NCBI GenBank assembly: GCA_012295275.1
Contig: CM022671.1
Coordinates: 34,820,183-34,884,182, forward strand
Direction: 5' to 3'
DNA from: Chrysomallon squamiferum
Lineage: Eukaryota > Mollusca > Gastropoda > Neomphalida > Peltospiridae
DNA length: 64,000 nucleotides
Part shown: in pieces, positions 1 through 24,016 of the stretch
Numbering within the stretch: the first letter of the stretch is position 1
Layout: each line of letters begins with the position of its first letter
The notes under the pieces: model-generated
Database searches by the model: none
Told to the model about the DNA's origin: nothing
The model's input: only the letters and a program-made list of their open reading frames with translations
Program-made: the position numbers and the translations under genes

Positions 1-76
<76 letters not shown>

Positions 77-250
77 GGGTAAACAGAAAAATAGATAAAA
101 TGATAGATAGAAAGATAGATAGATAACCAGATATATATGATAGATAGATAGACAAATATAATGATAGGTAGACAGACACATAGAATGATAGGTAGATAGA
201 CAGATAGAATGATAGACAGACATACAGAGATACATGCAGACAGATAAACA
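1..250. repeat. (GATA)n tetranucleotide microsatellite and degenerate flank
   Basis: Bases 1-76 are a pure AGAT/GATA tract. It decays to about 250 into interrupted GATA/GACA units. It lies in an intron of the L1-like gene and continues off the left edge of the window. A similar GACA/GATA patch occurs at about 60660-60780. Confidence 0.95.
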
Positions 251-508
251 GAGACGTCACATCGTACATAAAGACTGTATGTAATTATGTTTCATCTTCT
301 CACTTGTTAATGTTTATCGCTGATCAGTAAATGAAACCTCAAAATTGCTATATTAATCAGTTTCTCAGATATTGATCGATCTAAAACAAAAATCAGAAAT
401 ATAATGTCATTTTGTCAATATAATTAAGCACACACAAGGTTTTGGCGTGTTTGGATTTATATAAACATTTATTATTAATATGCTGATTACTGGCGTTTTC
501 TATTTCAG

Positions 509-5776
<5,268 letters not shown>

Positions 5777-6378
5777 CACGACTGATATGATGCATCATGA
5801 ATTCTTATTGGCTCACAAATGAAATGACGACTTCCTATTGGTGAATGTGCATCAGGATTTGATTGGATATTTCACTGACACTTGTGAAAGTCTGTGACAT
5901 TTCTTTTTTGTTTCTGAGTAGCTGGGGAAAAATTCTTATGCACACATTTATTCAAGAGGAAGGTGTTTAAAAAGAATTATTACAAAACGTTTTGTGCCAA
6001 CCCAATTACATCACTTCAGGTGAAACCTTCTGATATGCAATAACAATAACAGCAACCACAGAACAGTTGAACAAAACAGAGGCACTTTATGATTTTGTCA
6101 GTTTGATGTCACTGATGACTAGGTGCGTGTTCTGCAGATATTTACAGACGTTCAGTGATAAAATAATACACAAATTTCATCATGTAGTGGTTGGTTGGAT
6201 ACAAACGCTTATAATTTGTTTGTTGTTTGTACGGTCTACTGGAAGCCCTTCTATGGGCATCATCAACTAACCAGTTTTAAATTAAGCTATTAAAATACGC
6301 TTGTTGATGTTTCGAAAATTTTAAATGTGTATCAATCAAATTTAATGTCTTTTAATATCTTTCAGAGATTAGGGAGAA

Positions 6379-6384
6379 AATAAA
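6379..6384 (+). terminator. candidate polyadenylation signal (AATAAA) of the L1-like gene
   Basis: A canonical AATAAA about 600 bp after the stop at 5776, in the sense orientation. No earlier canonical hexamer was noticed. Confidence 0.45.
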
Positions 6385-8904
6385 TGTAAATAATATATTA
6401 TACAGAAAATACTGGTATTGTCAGTTACTTAGACGTCATGTTTGTGTTAAATATAAATCCATTTTCTAAATGTACAATCCAAAAACATTTGGAACAATCT
6501 TCAGCTCTTGTTTATTGAACTGTTAAAAACTTTACATAATTATGGAATCTGCTGCAGTAACGTTCACGTAAATTTTTTTAAAAATGACTTACTCTATCGG
6601 AATTACTGTTTACATTAAAATAACTGTTAGTAAAGTGTTTTACAAGGTCAGTAGCCGTGTTGATGTTGAACTATTCATTTAGTTCTTTGCTGCGTCTGAC
6701 AAAACGTAACCAGAGAAACGAGGAATCAAACTCTTGAGGAAAGGTTTAATTTCAGCACGTTACGCGTATTTCATTGTTTGTTCTCGTGCGTTATTTTTGT
6801 GTTAGTATTCTTGACAAGTGATTTTCTTTCTCTTATTTTATTTCAAAAAATCCTGAATGTGATTCATTACTGAACTGTTTTCGAATGATAAGACATTCCG
6901 CAAATGAATCTGGATTATTAATCGCTACTTTCTTAATCGTTCATCTGCCTACTAAAGGTTCACCAACCACCAATAAAGAAGTAAATATTCAGTTGACTAA
7001 CGGTTCTAACTGACAATTCAGAAAGGATTCTAAATTGATCAGACAGAAAATAATGATTCATTGGCAACCAATAAAAGAAAGCAAGAACGGATTCGTTGAT
7101 GATCGCCCAAGGAAGATTTGTTGTTAAATAGTCAACAAATGAATAATTCGTAAACAAACAGTGAATAATATCTGACACCATTGTGATTCTCTCTGATACA
7201 TCTACACAAGCAGAAAGACAAGATTCAGACCAGTTAATATTTGCCATTCTCTGTGACCCAGTTTTCTTGCGCTATTCAAGTGTTTAAAACGGTGTTGTGA
7301 GATTCTAAGATTACTTTTGAAAATTGAAGTGTTTAAAACTGTGTGTTTCCGCTTTATTACTTTAAAAATATTTCCAGCAGTATAATTGTTATAACACTGA
7401 CTAGACAGCAGTGAATACAGGAAATTTCAGTGAAACTCTACTGAACGCTTTCCTGTCAAACAATGCAAAGAAGCGAATTTGTTCAGATACTGAATTTAAA
7501 TCATTTTCTTTCACTTGTTATAGTTAGCCTGTCTGCTGCTGTGAAAATGCTCATGAATGTACATATTTCTTCATGATTCTCTTTCTTATCTGTGTTCATA
7601 CTCAATTTTGATGTTTCATCTGTAAAATCAAACGTTTAGTTGTTGGATGTAAGAATTTAGAAAAAAACAAAATGTACGATATCAAGTTTATTCTTTGTCA
7701 TTCGCCTCACTTCTGCACATTGTAATATCATCTGTCCAGTTCCCAAATGTTTTGAAGTTTCAGAATAATTAGCAGAAATGGAATTATCCATATTTTGTCC
7801 ACGTTTAGACTCTTAATCTAGATCGTAATCCTTATTAACACATATCTAAACACATATATTTTTTATTACTTTTACTACAAAACTAATACAATTTACAGAC
7901 ATCGAAATAACGAGACTGTGAAAACAAAAACATTTATGTCATGATTTTACAAATAACTGAAACAATTTTGTTACTGTTCCCGACGCGAGGGAAATATTTT
8001 TCTCATTACGACTTTGGGAAAGAAGTTTTATATTTTATTATAGAATGTTGTTTGATCCTCTTAAAATATAGTTGTAAAAATAATTTTGCCGCTTTCGAAA
8101 CAAAAAATATCAAATATTTTAAAGAAGAAAAATTATTCTTAATCTTTAATGTCTTTTTCATGACAATATATATATATATATATGATTTGCTTTGTTAAAT
8201 GAAATTTAAAATTACTACGAATGAAATAACAATTTAATTAATGTATGCATTAAATGCGAAATGAAGTTTAATGCAGCAAACGGTTGTGACTAATCAATCA
8301 TTGTTAGTTGTATAGATATTATTTTACCTTTTGGTATGCGCATGTGCCAACATACTGTTATTATCTTATGTTCCGTTTTAGCACTGTGAGCGGGAAACTA
8401 TTATGTTTGCCAATATTTTGACTGAATATTACTACATATTTTATAAATGGCAGATACTCATAAATATATGTAAATATATATATTTCCTTCTGTGTCCAAA
8501 CATTTATAATGTTCTATTTCATTTTCATATTATTTTCTTTTAATTCTTGTAATACGTTTCTTTGCACTCATGTTTACTTAGATATATGCACATATACCTT
8601 CACATACATAGTGTTTAATGATTGAGACCGACATACATAACAACATGTACATCCAACATTAACAGACTGGTAACACTGAAGCTCCTAAACAGAATGAGGT
8701 ATATTTTCTGTTAACACACGTCATGATTTGAAAACTTCAACTAATGCACTAAAGTTCTCCATATTCCTGTTTTAAAACTTTCAAAATTATTCTCGAATCG
8801 ACATTAAGTTATTATTTCGATTATTTGTGCGTATATTTAGCAGCCATTGGCTAAAAATTAACGTCTGCTTCAAGGTTACATCTTGACCTTACTACTATGC
8901 ATTT

Positions 8905-8938
<34 letters not shown>

Positions 8939-9764
8939 TTGTTGTCTTCATTATTTTTAATTATAGCAGTCTATGTGGGTCAGTTATTATAATAACTTCA
9001 GTTTTTACCCATTTTTATATATATATATATATATACCTAACAAACATACTTAAATACACACTTACATTCAAACACACATACAGATATACAAGCATACATA
9101 CACAAATACAAATAGACACACATACATACATACGTACATAGACACACACACACACACACACATACGTACGTAAGAGTAAATTTCAGACTTGGATTACAAG
9201 GTATCCTTTTAATGACAGTGTTTAAAACTATTTCTGATACAGCTGAAAATGCAGATTAAAATTAATCTCAGTGCTTAAACTTTCCGATCTGTTACCAGCC
9301 TGGGTGAAACGTCCAAATGGAAAACTTTGATAATTGCAAACCCACATTATTTTCTGACGTAGCGTGCAGTTGTCGATCTTGATCTAGATGCAAACCCTGG
9401 CAAAAAAAAAAAAAAAAAAAAAAGATTATGCCGCTAGAGGAAATCCATTATCCCAAAAAATCCATATTTTCTTTTACTGATTTTCAATACGGTTAGTACA
9501 ATAGACTGTAATTGAGTATTCCTACTATATATTTGTTACCTATTCAGGCAGCTTCTTTCATATACATTTTCTCTCTTTTTTTTTATCTTTTTTTCTTTTT
9601 CTTTTCTTGCTTCCTATTCTTCTTTTTCTTCGTCTTCTTTATCTTCGTCCTCTTTTATCGTAAGAAACTTCTATTAATAAATTTCGCTCTTTTAATGTCC
9701 GTTAAATTATATTTACATTATTTTTCTAATTTTCAAATTTTGGATAAGGGTCCTCTATCTGTAT

Positions 9765-9772
9765 TATTCTTC

Positions 9773-9843
<71 letters not shown>
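9765..9843. repeat. (TTA)n microsatellite
   Basis: A pure ATT/TTA run of about 26 units. Confidence 0.95.
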
Positions 9844-9845
<2 letters not shown>

Positions 9846-10243
9846 ATGTACGATTATTTATTAAATTTCATTCCCCATAACAAAACAGACTGAAAAAAAA
9901 AAAAAAAAATGGAAAAGACAACAAAAAACAAAACAGAATATTGTGTTGGTTGTTAACCATTTCCAGTTGCGATAACTCAGAGTTATCGTTCTTTGCATGG
10001 TAGTCTTACACATTTACACATCAGTTTATTTTTTCAAAGTTGTTTTTCTTGTTTTCTTACGTTTATTTTTGTTTTCAAAAAATGTTTTATTATTCTCAGC
10101 TGTGCAATAGAAGATTTTATTATGATTGTGAATAAACAGTTACTTTTCCTAAAATATTTTGTTTGCGTTTTTTTCATTCAGTGTCTAAATTAAGATATAT
10201 TTATAAAACTTTAATTTATTAGTATATGCAGTATAGCTTCTGA

Positions 10244-10247
10244 GAAT

Positions 10248-10284
<37 letters not shown>
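10244..10284. repeat. (GA)n microsatellite
   Basis: GAGA run ending in a short poly-G. Confidence 0.9.
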
Positions 10285-10290
<6 letters not shown>

Positions 10291-10659
10291 CAAAACATTT
10301 ATAATACAAATACAGTGAGAAAATTTTATGTATTTAGTATTGATTCAAAAAATAAAAAATGTTGTTGCAAATGACAAAAAATAAAAAAAAATGATCGAGT
10401 TTTCTCAAGGATTATAACCGCATCACATATTTATCGAAATATTTGATATCCAAAAGTCAATGAAAGAATAACAAAAATAACCAGATTGTTGCTCAATAAA
10501 ACAAACTTCAACTTTTTACTTCTTTCGAATTTTATTTTTTAAAAATATTCTATCAAATTAATTTAATTATAATATTTTTTTACCCAATCTCTTCAAACCT
10601 TTATTATTTTTTTTTATTATTATTATTTTTTTTTTTTTTTTTTTTTTTTTCATCCACGG

Positions 10660-11050
10660 TTCCACAGAATAAGCATCATATGGCTTCAGCACTAACCTGC
10701 AGGATCTTCGACAGCCGCGTTGCCTGGATACGATGACATTTAACATTCCCCCTTAATTATACTTTATTATATTAAGAAAGACAAGATGAGGGCACAGTAT
10801 TTTCTTTCAATAAATCAAACTGCACATGAGCCAGGCAAAGAGCCGACGGGGGGGGAGACCGCGTCTTCTGCATTACGCTGAGCTTACGGCTCCGTGATTA
10901 TAGCGGAATGAGAACCAGTCCACAGCTTCTGCCGGCAAGCGGTTGAATAATTACAGACGCGGGCACTTCCTGTTGAATTATTCAGAAGCGATGTCGTTCA
11001 TTGTGATGTTACAAACACCTGTGTGATGAAGAGGTCAGCCAAATAACAGA
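10660..11050. promoter_or_regulatory. candidate conserved noncoding block
   Basis: About 390 bp with distinctly higher GC than its surroundings. Words include GACAGCCGCGTTGCC, GAGCTTACGGCTCCGTG and GCCGGCAAGCGG, with an embedded AT-rich stretch. No frame encodes a recognisable protein. It is noted as a possible enhancer or untranslated exon; conservation cannot be tested here. Confidence 0.3.
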
Positions 11051-11490
11051 GCTGGGAAACTGATAACGTAAAAATATATATATGTATTATAAAGTTCGAG
11101 CATAAAAGAGAACTAAAAAGGATTCATAACAGTAGGAAGAAGTAAATTAGTAGGAGAAAAGAGAAGTGAAAAAGGCAGAATAAAGAACATGACTTCGTGT
11201 TTAAAAAAGGTTTCAGTATTTTGTAAATTAATGGTTATCAGACGTCAGCTGTTTAGGCTGTATGTAATCATGGTATTGTTCGGCAGTCTCTACCTTTCCC
11301 CCCTGTGAATTATTCTATTAGTTGATGCATTTTTTTCCCCACATAAAAGTGCGGCCCTCATTTAAAAGTACAGTAGTTGTGAGACACTGAAAAAAAATGT
11401 AAAGAACCCAAAGAAACAACAACAAAAATAATACATTTTTTTCGAGTGGCTTCTTCATATTTTAGAAAGATTAATCTTCATGTTAATTTT

Positions 11491-11602
11491 TTTAACTCTC
11501 TCTCTCTCTCCTCTCCATCTCTTTCTCAATCGCTCTATCTCTGACTCTCTCTCTCTCTCTCTCTCTTTCTCATCTCTATGTCTCCTGCTATCTCTCTGTA
11601 TC

Positions 11603-11635
<33 letters not shown>

Positions 11636-11770
11636 ATCTGTCTCCTGCTTTATCTCTTATGTCTCTATCTCTCTGTATCCTTCTCTCTCTCTCTCTCTCT
11701 CTCTCTCATTCTTTATCTCACTTTCACCCTCTCCTACCTCCTTATCTCTCTCTCTCTCACTCTACATCTC
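11491..11770. repeat. degenerate CT-rich simple repeat
   Basis: About 280 bp of interrupted TCTC/CTCT units with TATCTCTGTATCC-type interruptions. Two Ser/Leu-rich frames are shadows of this tract. Confidence 0.9.
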
Positions 11771-12499
11771 TCAGAGCTGTTTATGAAGCTGATAGAAATC
11801 TGAGAGACTTGCTAATTGATACTAACCAAACCTCTACACTGACAGATAACAAGGGGGAAAAAAGGGAACTGAGTGAAAACTAACAGGAGAAAATAACGTA
11901 TCTGTAAATCAGGAGTCGAAGTGGAAAGAATGGATGAAATTGAAAGCCAAAAAAAAATATATCGATGAAGAAAGATGTGAACGAATTTTTTATTTTTTAA
12001 CGAATAAACGAATGAACGTTTAGTTGTGATACCGCGACATGTTTTAATATTAACGATTACAGTTTTAAGAGTCAGGCGATTCATTATATATATAATGAGG
12101 GGAATCGAACTACCAATATCCTACAGACACCGAATTTGAAACAAAAACCTACGTTTTATTTTATTTTAAAAATACTCGCAAGCATTTTCATTAAAACAAT
12201 TACTATGTTGAAATACATCCATCGACTGGAAATGCCAGATCCCCTCCTTATCTACTCTTGATAATAATATATATTTGCAAATTATGTATTTTTAACCGGA
12301 TATTATTGAAATTATTCTTAAAAAGACAAATTTTAAAATGAAGAACAAGGAAAATATTGAATGATCGTAATGCAATTTAAGATTATTTACAAAAAAAAAA
12401 AAATATTTAACTAGCAAAAATAAAAATCGTGAAAATTTCCACTTATCGAACCATTTTTTTTTCTTCTTCGTCTTCTTCAATGAAGACAATAGACATCTA

Positions 12500-13060
12500 T
12501 ATGTTTACACGGCAGCTGCAAATCAATTTCTGCATGGAATTAGGGACAGTGCTGAACAGCAGAGTTCTCCAAGTCGGAACGTAAATGCGCTTCTATTATT
12601 ATTAGTTTGAATATAGCCTTTTAATGAACAAACATATATAGTAGAATTAGCCAGTAATGCTTGCGTGCCACGCTTAAAGGGTGCTCTTCGATTTATCGGT
12701 TCCCTAATGGCGCGGACGATAACCGGGAAATCAATCTCATGGCGACGTAGACTGGTCCTAATTAGGGCTTCTCTTGAATGCCACCACGCACGCGGTCAAT
12801 AGCGCTTTGAAAATTAGGCGGTACAAACTCTGTGACACCAGTCTTTCCTTCGAAACGTTGCTTTAATGGCCGAAGGAAAGTAATGATCATTTTAAATGGC
12901 CGTAATACAAATAATTCTGCTTTGAGATTTAAACTGTAAGCAATTTGATTTAGGAAGTAATAGCTATCTGGTGTTTTAACCTCAGTTAAAATAATTAATT
13001 TCCTCGAACGATCTTCCACGGGCTAATTGTAATTTGTAATATCGTGACAGTAGATGTCGA
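12500..13060. promoter_or_regulatory. candidate conserved noncoding block with TAATTA-type sites
   Basis: About 560 bp of balanced composition. It contains repeated homeobox-like cores (CCTAATTAGGGC, AATAATTAATTT, GGGCTAATTG) and CpG words (GGCGCGGACGATAACCG, CCACGCACGCGG). An 85-codon minus-strand frame spans part of it but has no family resemblance. This is the best enhancer candidate in the intergenic region. Confidence 0.35.
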
Positions 13061-14345
13061 TACGTGATAATTTTGATATGCAGGAATTTCTTATTTATTA
13101 ATTTTCATTATTTATCATCCTCGTGGTTAAAATTCTATCATAATCACATCGTCAAGGTCAGCATTATATTAAATTAATAATAATAATAAGTAATAGTAGC
13201 AGCAGTAACAGCACCAGCAGCAGTAATAGTGGTAATATTTAGTAATACATTGAACATACATTGTTAGTAGTAATTGAAATATCAAGTTCAGTTAGATGTA
13301 TTTAAGAAAGGAAGTTGGAACTGAAAACAAAAAACACAAAACAGAAATTATATATAATGATTGCTAAATATATAATGCCTTTCCAGTGTTACAAGCGTCT
13401 GCTATCTTTTTCCTATTATTATTATTGTTGTTGGCGTTGGTGTTGTTGTTGTTGTTGTTGCTGCTGCTGCTGTTGTTATTTGTTGTTTTTATATGTATTT
13501 ATTATTATTATTATTCAATTTTTTTTTTTTCATTTGTTACAATTTGCACAAACGTTTATTTTCATAAAATGATTCCAGTTTTTGTATTCCAATCCATTAC
13601 AATTACAATTAATTTAATCACAAATTGTGATTTACGTAAGAAATTAGCTTTATTTTGTCACGTCTGCTGTATTATCGTTTTACGATATTTGACAAAACTC
13701 GCTTTTTCTTTGATAAATGTGAATTTCCTGTCTTCTTGTATTTGAAGTTGTTAGACACTGAGAAAAAACAGACACCACTTTTTAAATTATTATTTCTTTC
13801 TTTTTCTACTTCATCTTTCTTTTTTTAACAATGCTGTAACATTTGTGTAACAAAACAAAATAGGTATTCTTTTTGTCTTCTTCTTTTTTTTTTTTTTTTT
13901 CAGTTCTTCATTGTTGGTTATTTAATTATTTAAAAGCGAATTTGAAAATATACTAATTTCAAAAAATAATTTTCTTTCTGTTTATTTATTTATTTAATTA
14001 TTTGATTGTCTGGTTTGCCTAATTAATTATTTATTTCCTTATTAAGTTAATTTAGTTTTGTTTATTTCTAACATTGTTCATTATTAAAATGGTCAATACA
14101 AAAAATAATAAAAAAACAAAAAAACAAAGACAAAAAAAAAAAAATGTTACCAGACGCGACACGTTGCTTTCTCGACAAGGAGTAATGGACGACAGGTTAA
14201 TGACCTGTAAATTGACGTCTGCTCATTTCTTATTTACATTTAAAAGGAAACTTAAAAACAGATTAAGGGAAATTACGTGTAGGAAATAAGGGCCAAAAAT
14301 AGAAACAAATTAGAAATGTCCTCCTCTGTTTTAAATGTGTTTTCC

Positions 14346-14377
<32 letters not shown>

Positions 14378-14814
14378 GGTTTGTTGTTTAGTGAAGATGA
14401 CCTTTTTTATTTTGGAGATGATGTCTCCTTTGTTTTTCATTTTTAATATTTCTTTCAAAAGATCATTTTAATTTACTTTGTTTTCTTTTGTTTGTTTGTT
14501 GTTGTTTGGTGTTTGTATTTTGTATGTGTGTTTTTGTTGTTGTTGTTTTATGGTTTTGTATTTTGTCTTTTTTATTTTAATGCATTTTTTGTGTATGAGA
14601 GTATATATGGGGTTTTGTGTATGTAGGCCTATGTATGTGTGTTTCATTTGGCTTTTTTAAAATTATTATTGGGGTCGTTGTTTTTTATTTTTTATTTTTT
14701 TTTTTTTTTTTGTTGTTTTTTATTGGGGATTTATTGTTGCTTGGTATGGTTTGTTGTTGTTTTTTGCGGGCTTTTGAGGGGGGGGAGACATTCCGTGACA
14801 TCAAAAAACAACAA

Positions 14815-14990
14815 AGTAAGCCTGAAAATGGCTGCAGCGAATATAACATCTGACATTTCCACATGATTAGCTGGCAGTAATAACATATTTCTAGGTGTCA
14901 ATAAAATAGCATTTCTTTTCATTCTCAATTTAATCCGCCTCTTCCTTTTTCACGTTCCAATCAGATGTAATTATCATTTTCTGTGGGATT
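14815..14990. promoter_or_regulatory. small balanced-composition block
   Basis: Follows a T/G-rich degenerate stretch. It has GCTGCAGCGAATATAAC, GATTAGCTGGC and TTTAATCCGCC motifs. Weak candidate only. Confidence 0.2.
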
Positions 14991-15099
14991 CTTGATTGAT
15001 ATGACTGAAAGCGGTATATTTTCTCATTTATACTTTTTACCAGAGAGCAAAAAATATATTTAAACAAAAACAAAAAAAAAAAAATCAAGATCGAAACCA

Positions 15100-15440
15100 A
15101 TTTCCTTGCTTTGGCTTATCAATATTAATCACTGGGACCCAGTCCATCATGCCCTGCAGTGCGCATGCCTAAACAGCAGACGCGCTTCCTCTGGAATGAT
15201 TTGTGAGAGTAGCAAATTCGATATACGGCGAAATCCATACTTGCAGATTTCCATTAATTGCAATATGTTCCTTTTGAAAGGGGTTTTCGTTCCTCACAAA
15301 GTGATAGCGCCATTGATCGCCTTCACAATCTGAAAGTAAATTATCTATTGACGATTTGCCGTCCTCGGGTCGCCCCACGTGACCTTCGAGATGAATGATT
15401 GCAGTGCCGAGTGCACTGGCGCTATTTGATACGTTGTCTT
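15100..15440. promoter_or_regulatory. candidate conserved noncoding block
   Basis: About 340 bp of balanced composition. It includes paired GCGCATGCC/CAGACGCGC words, TCCATTAATTGC, an E-box in CCCCACGTGACC and the near-palindrome GTGCCGAGTGCACTGGCGC. Frames on both strands run through it but show no protein family. Confidence 0.3.
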
Positions 15441-16856
15441 CCCGCTGTCTCTATTTCATTACTAGGGAATCAGATATACCGAGTTCAAACCGTGCAATCA
15501 CTGAAAACAATATCTGGAAATCTGTTTTATTTTTTTGTTACCGTTTCAACTGGCATGATGTCGTTTTTTTTTTTTTTTTTTTTTAGTTATTTGATTTTTC
15601 TTTATTTTCTGTTATTCATGGATTTTTTTTTTTTTTTTTTTTTACTTTACTTTAATTTTCTATTTCTATTTATTTATTCAGAATTAATAATAATAATAAT
15701 AATTCTATGCTTTTTTGTTTCGTTTTCTATCATTTATTATAATCATTGTTCTCTTCTGTTATTATGCAGTATCGTCGTTAGATGGCAAACAACTGCAACT
15801 GACGAATGCGCTTAATAAATTTTTATCACATAACTGAACAAAGAACAAATTATTTAAATCCAATTTGTACAATATGTCCTTCAAAGTACTTTGTTTAAGA
15901 AACTGTTATGTTATTGTTATATTGAACTGGTCTGAACGCTCAAGTAAATTATTACCTGGAAATAACCACAGACCAGAGGGGTACAAAATGTTTGATGTAA
16001 AAACCAAACATGACGCCTCAGACGTGACGTGACACAAAGCTGCAAGTCTGGTCAGGTTACCTTTTACACTATCTATGATGCTAAAAAAAACCTAAAAAAA
16101 CAGAGTTCTGTCAACGTATTTCCCCAAGCTACAAATTAAAAGGCAAAGAGCTGTTTGAGGCTTGCCAGCACCTGTTACAGAAAAAACATTAATTATATTT
16201 TGACTCCATTTATTCGCTTGTCCACAAGTATACACTTCAATTTCTTCATCTTTGTGCAGTTAAGAATTGTTGTGAAGAAGATAAACATTTCCTTGATATT
16301 CTTTTTGTTTTTAAGTAATTGTATTTACTCACTAGAAATAATTGTTTGACAACGACTGACGCCGTTTTCCTAAACTGTTGTTTGATTCTGTTGTACATTT
16401 TCATGTTTCATTTACTCCCTGAATCTTTGTTGCTCGTTCATATTTATTTCTTAATCATAACTTTTTTTTTTTTTTAATTTAATTTAATTTAATTTTATTA
16501 TTATTTTTATTATTATTATACATATTAAACGTTCATGTCTTGTATTTTGATAATATCTGTTGCAGCATAATGTCGTTGGGAGACTGTGGGGGTGCTAGAG
16601 AATTACAAAAAGAGTTACCGTTTGCTCAGTCTTTTGTGACTTTTCGTACAAATAAAAATTGCAGAATTTTATTTATTTATTTATATTTATTATTATTATT
16701 ATTATTAGATCATATATACATATGTATATATATAATTTAATTCATTTTATTTTGATATTTGTCTCCTAAATAACAAAAAAAGAACCTAGTTATTGAAATA
16801 AATTATTTCATAATTAACTGAACTTAAATACTGAAAGTAAAATTACCTGATTGTGT

Positions 16857-16979
<123 letters not shown>

Positions 16980-17269
16980 TCAACACAAAATACACGACTT
17001 AATAAATATACAGGAGTAAATTAATATATATTTAAATTTTTTTTTTTTTTTAAATCTACGTATTAGTTTTAACCGTGTGAATAGGGTGTGTTAGCACGCG
17101 CGTACGTAGACTGGAAATGAAAAGAAAACAGATTCAATTATCGGATGGCCTATATTATTATTTAATTTCGGGACAACCCGAATACACTCATAGGCAGATT
17201 ACGGTTTCGGACACAGAGATGCCACGCGCAGTTGTTTACATCACGATGTTTTAACGCTGAGCAAACGAC

Positions 17270-23453
<6,184 letters not shown>

Positions 23454-24010
23454 ATCAACAACACATGTTCACTCACAACATCTCTTTAAACGTTAAAGTG
23501 CTTGTGGGTTATTGTTGTTATTGTTGCCGTTGTCTGTTGTTGTTGTTTTTGTTAACAATTTACTTACCAGGATGATGATGATTAAAACAAAAATTCAAAT
23601 TTATAAAATGAAAGTTTAGCAAAACAACAAAAGAAAATCTGATGATACTTTTGAGAGAGAAAATTTTAAAATGTGTTTTATGTGTAATTGTAGTTGTGTG
23701 GTGTTTTTAGTTCAGGTAGAGAAACATTGTAGAGGATATAAAGAATAGATCTGATAGGGTTTTTAATTTTACAATGAAACCACTGTCACATACACATTCT
23801 CAGTGTGATCCTAAACCATAGCAAGCCATAAAAAATGAATATATGCACCAATGTACACAAATGTTGTTTTTGGGGGGGGGGTTTCAAATTTATTTATTGT
23901 TATTTTTTTCATATTTCTTCTGTGTAAGTCACTGTAAACACATGTTTATTTTTTTAATTTTTTTTTATATATATATTTTTGCATATTTATATGAAGCCAA
24001 ACCACTGAAA

Positions 24011-24016
24011 AATAAA
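24011..24016 (+). terminator. RUSF1 polyadenylation signal (AATAAA)
   Basis: A canonical hexamer in sense, about 560 bp after the RUSF1 stop, within an AT-rich 3' UTR. Confidence 0.6.

Noticed and set aside
12762-13019. 85-codon minus-strand frame
   Set aside because: Looks more protein-like than most, but has no recognised family, splice context or neighbours; treated as a noncoding block.
15106-15378. Overlapping frames on both strands
   Set aside because: Both open by chance in a balanced-composition block; no family resemblance.
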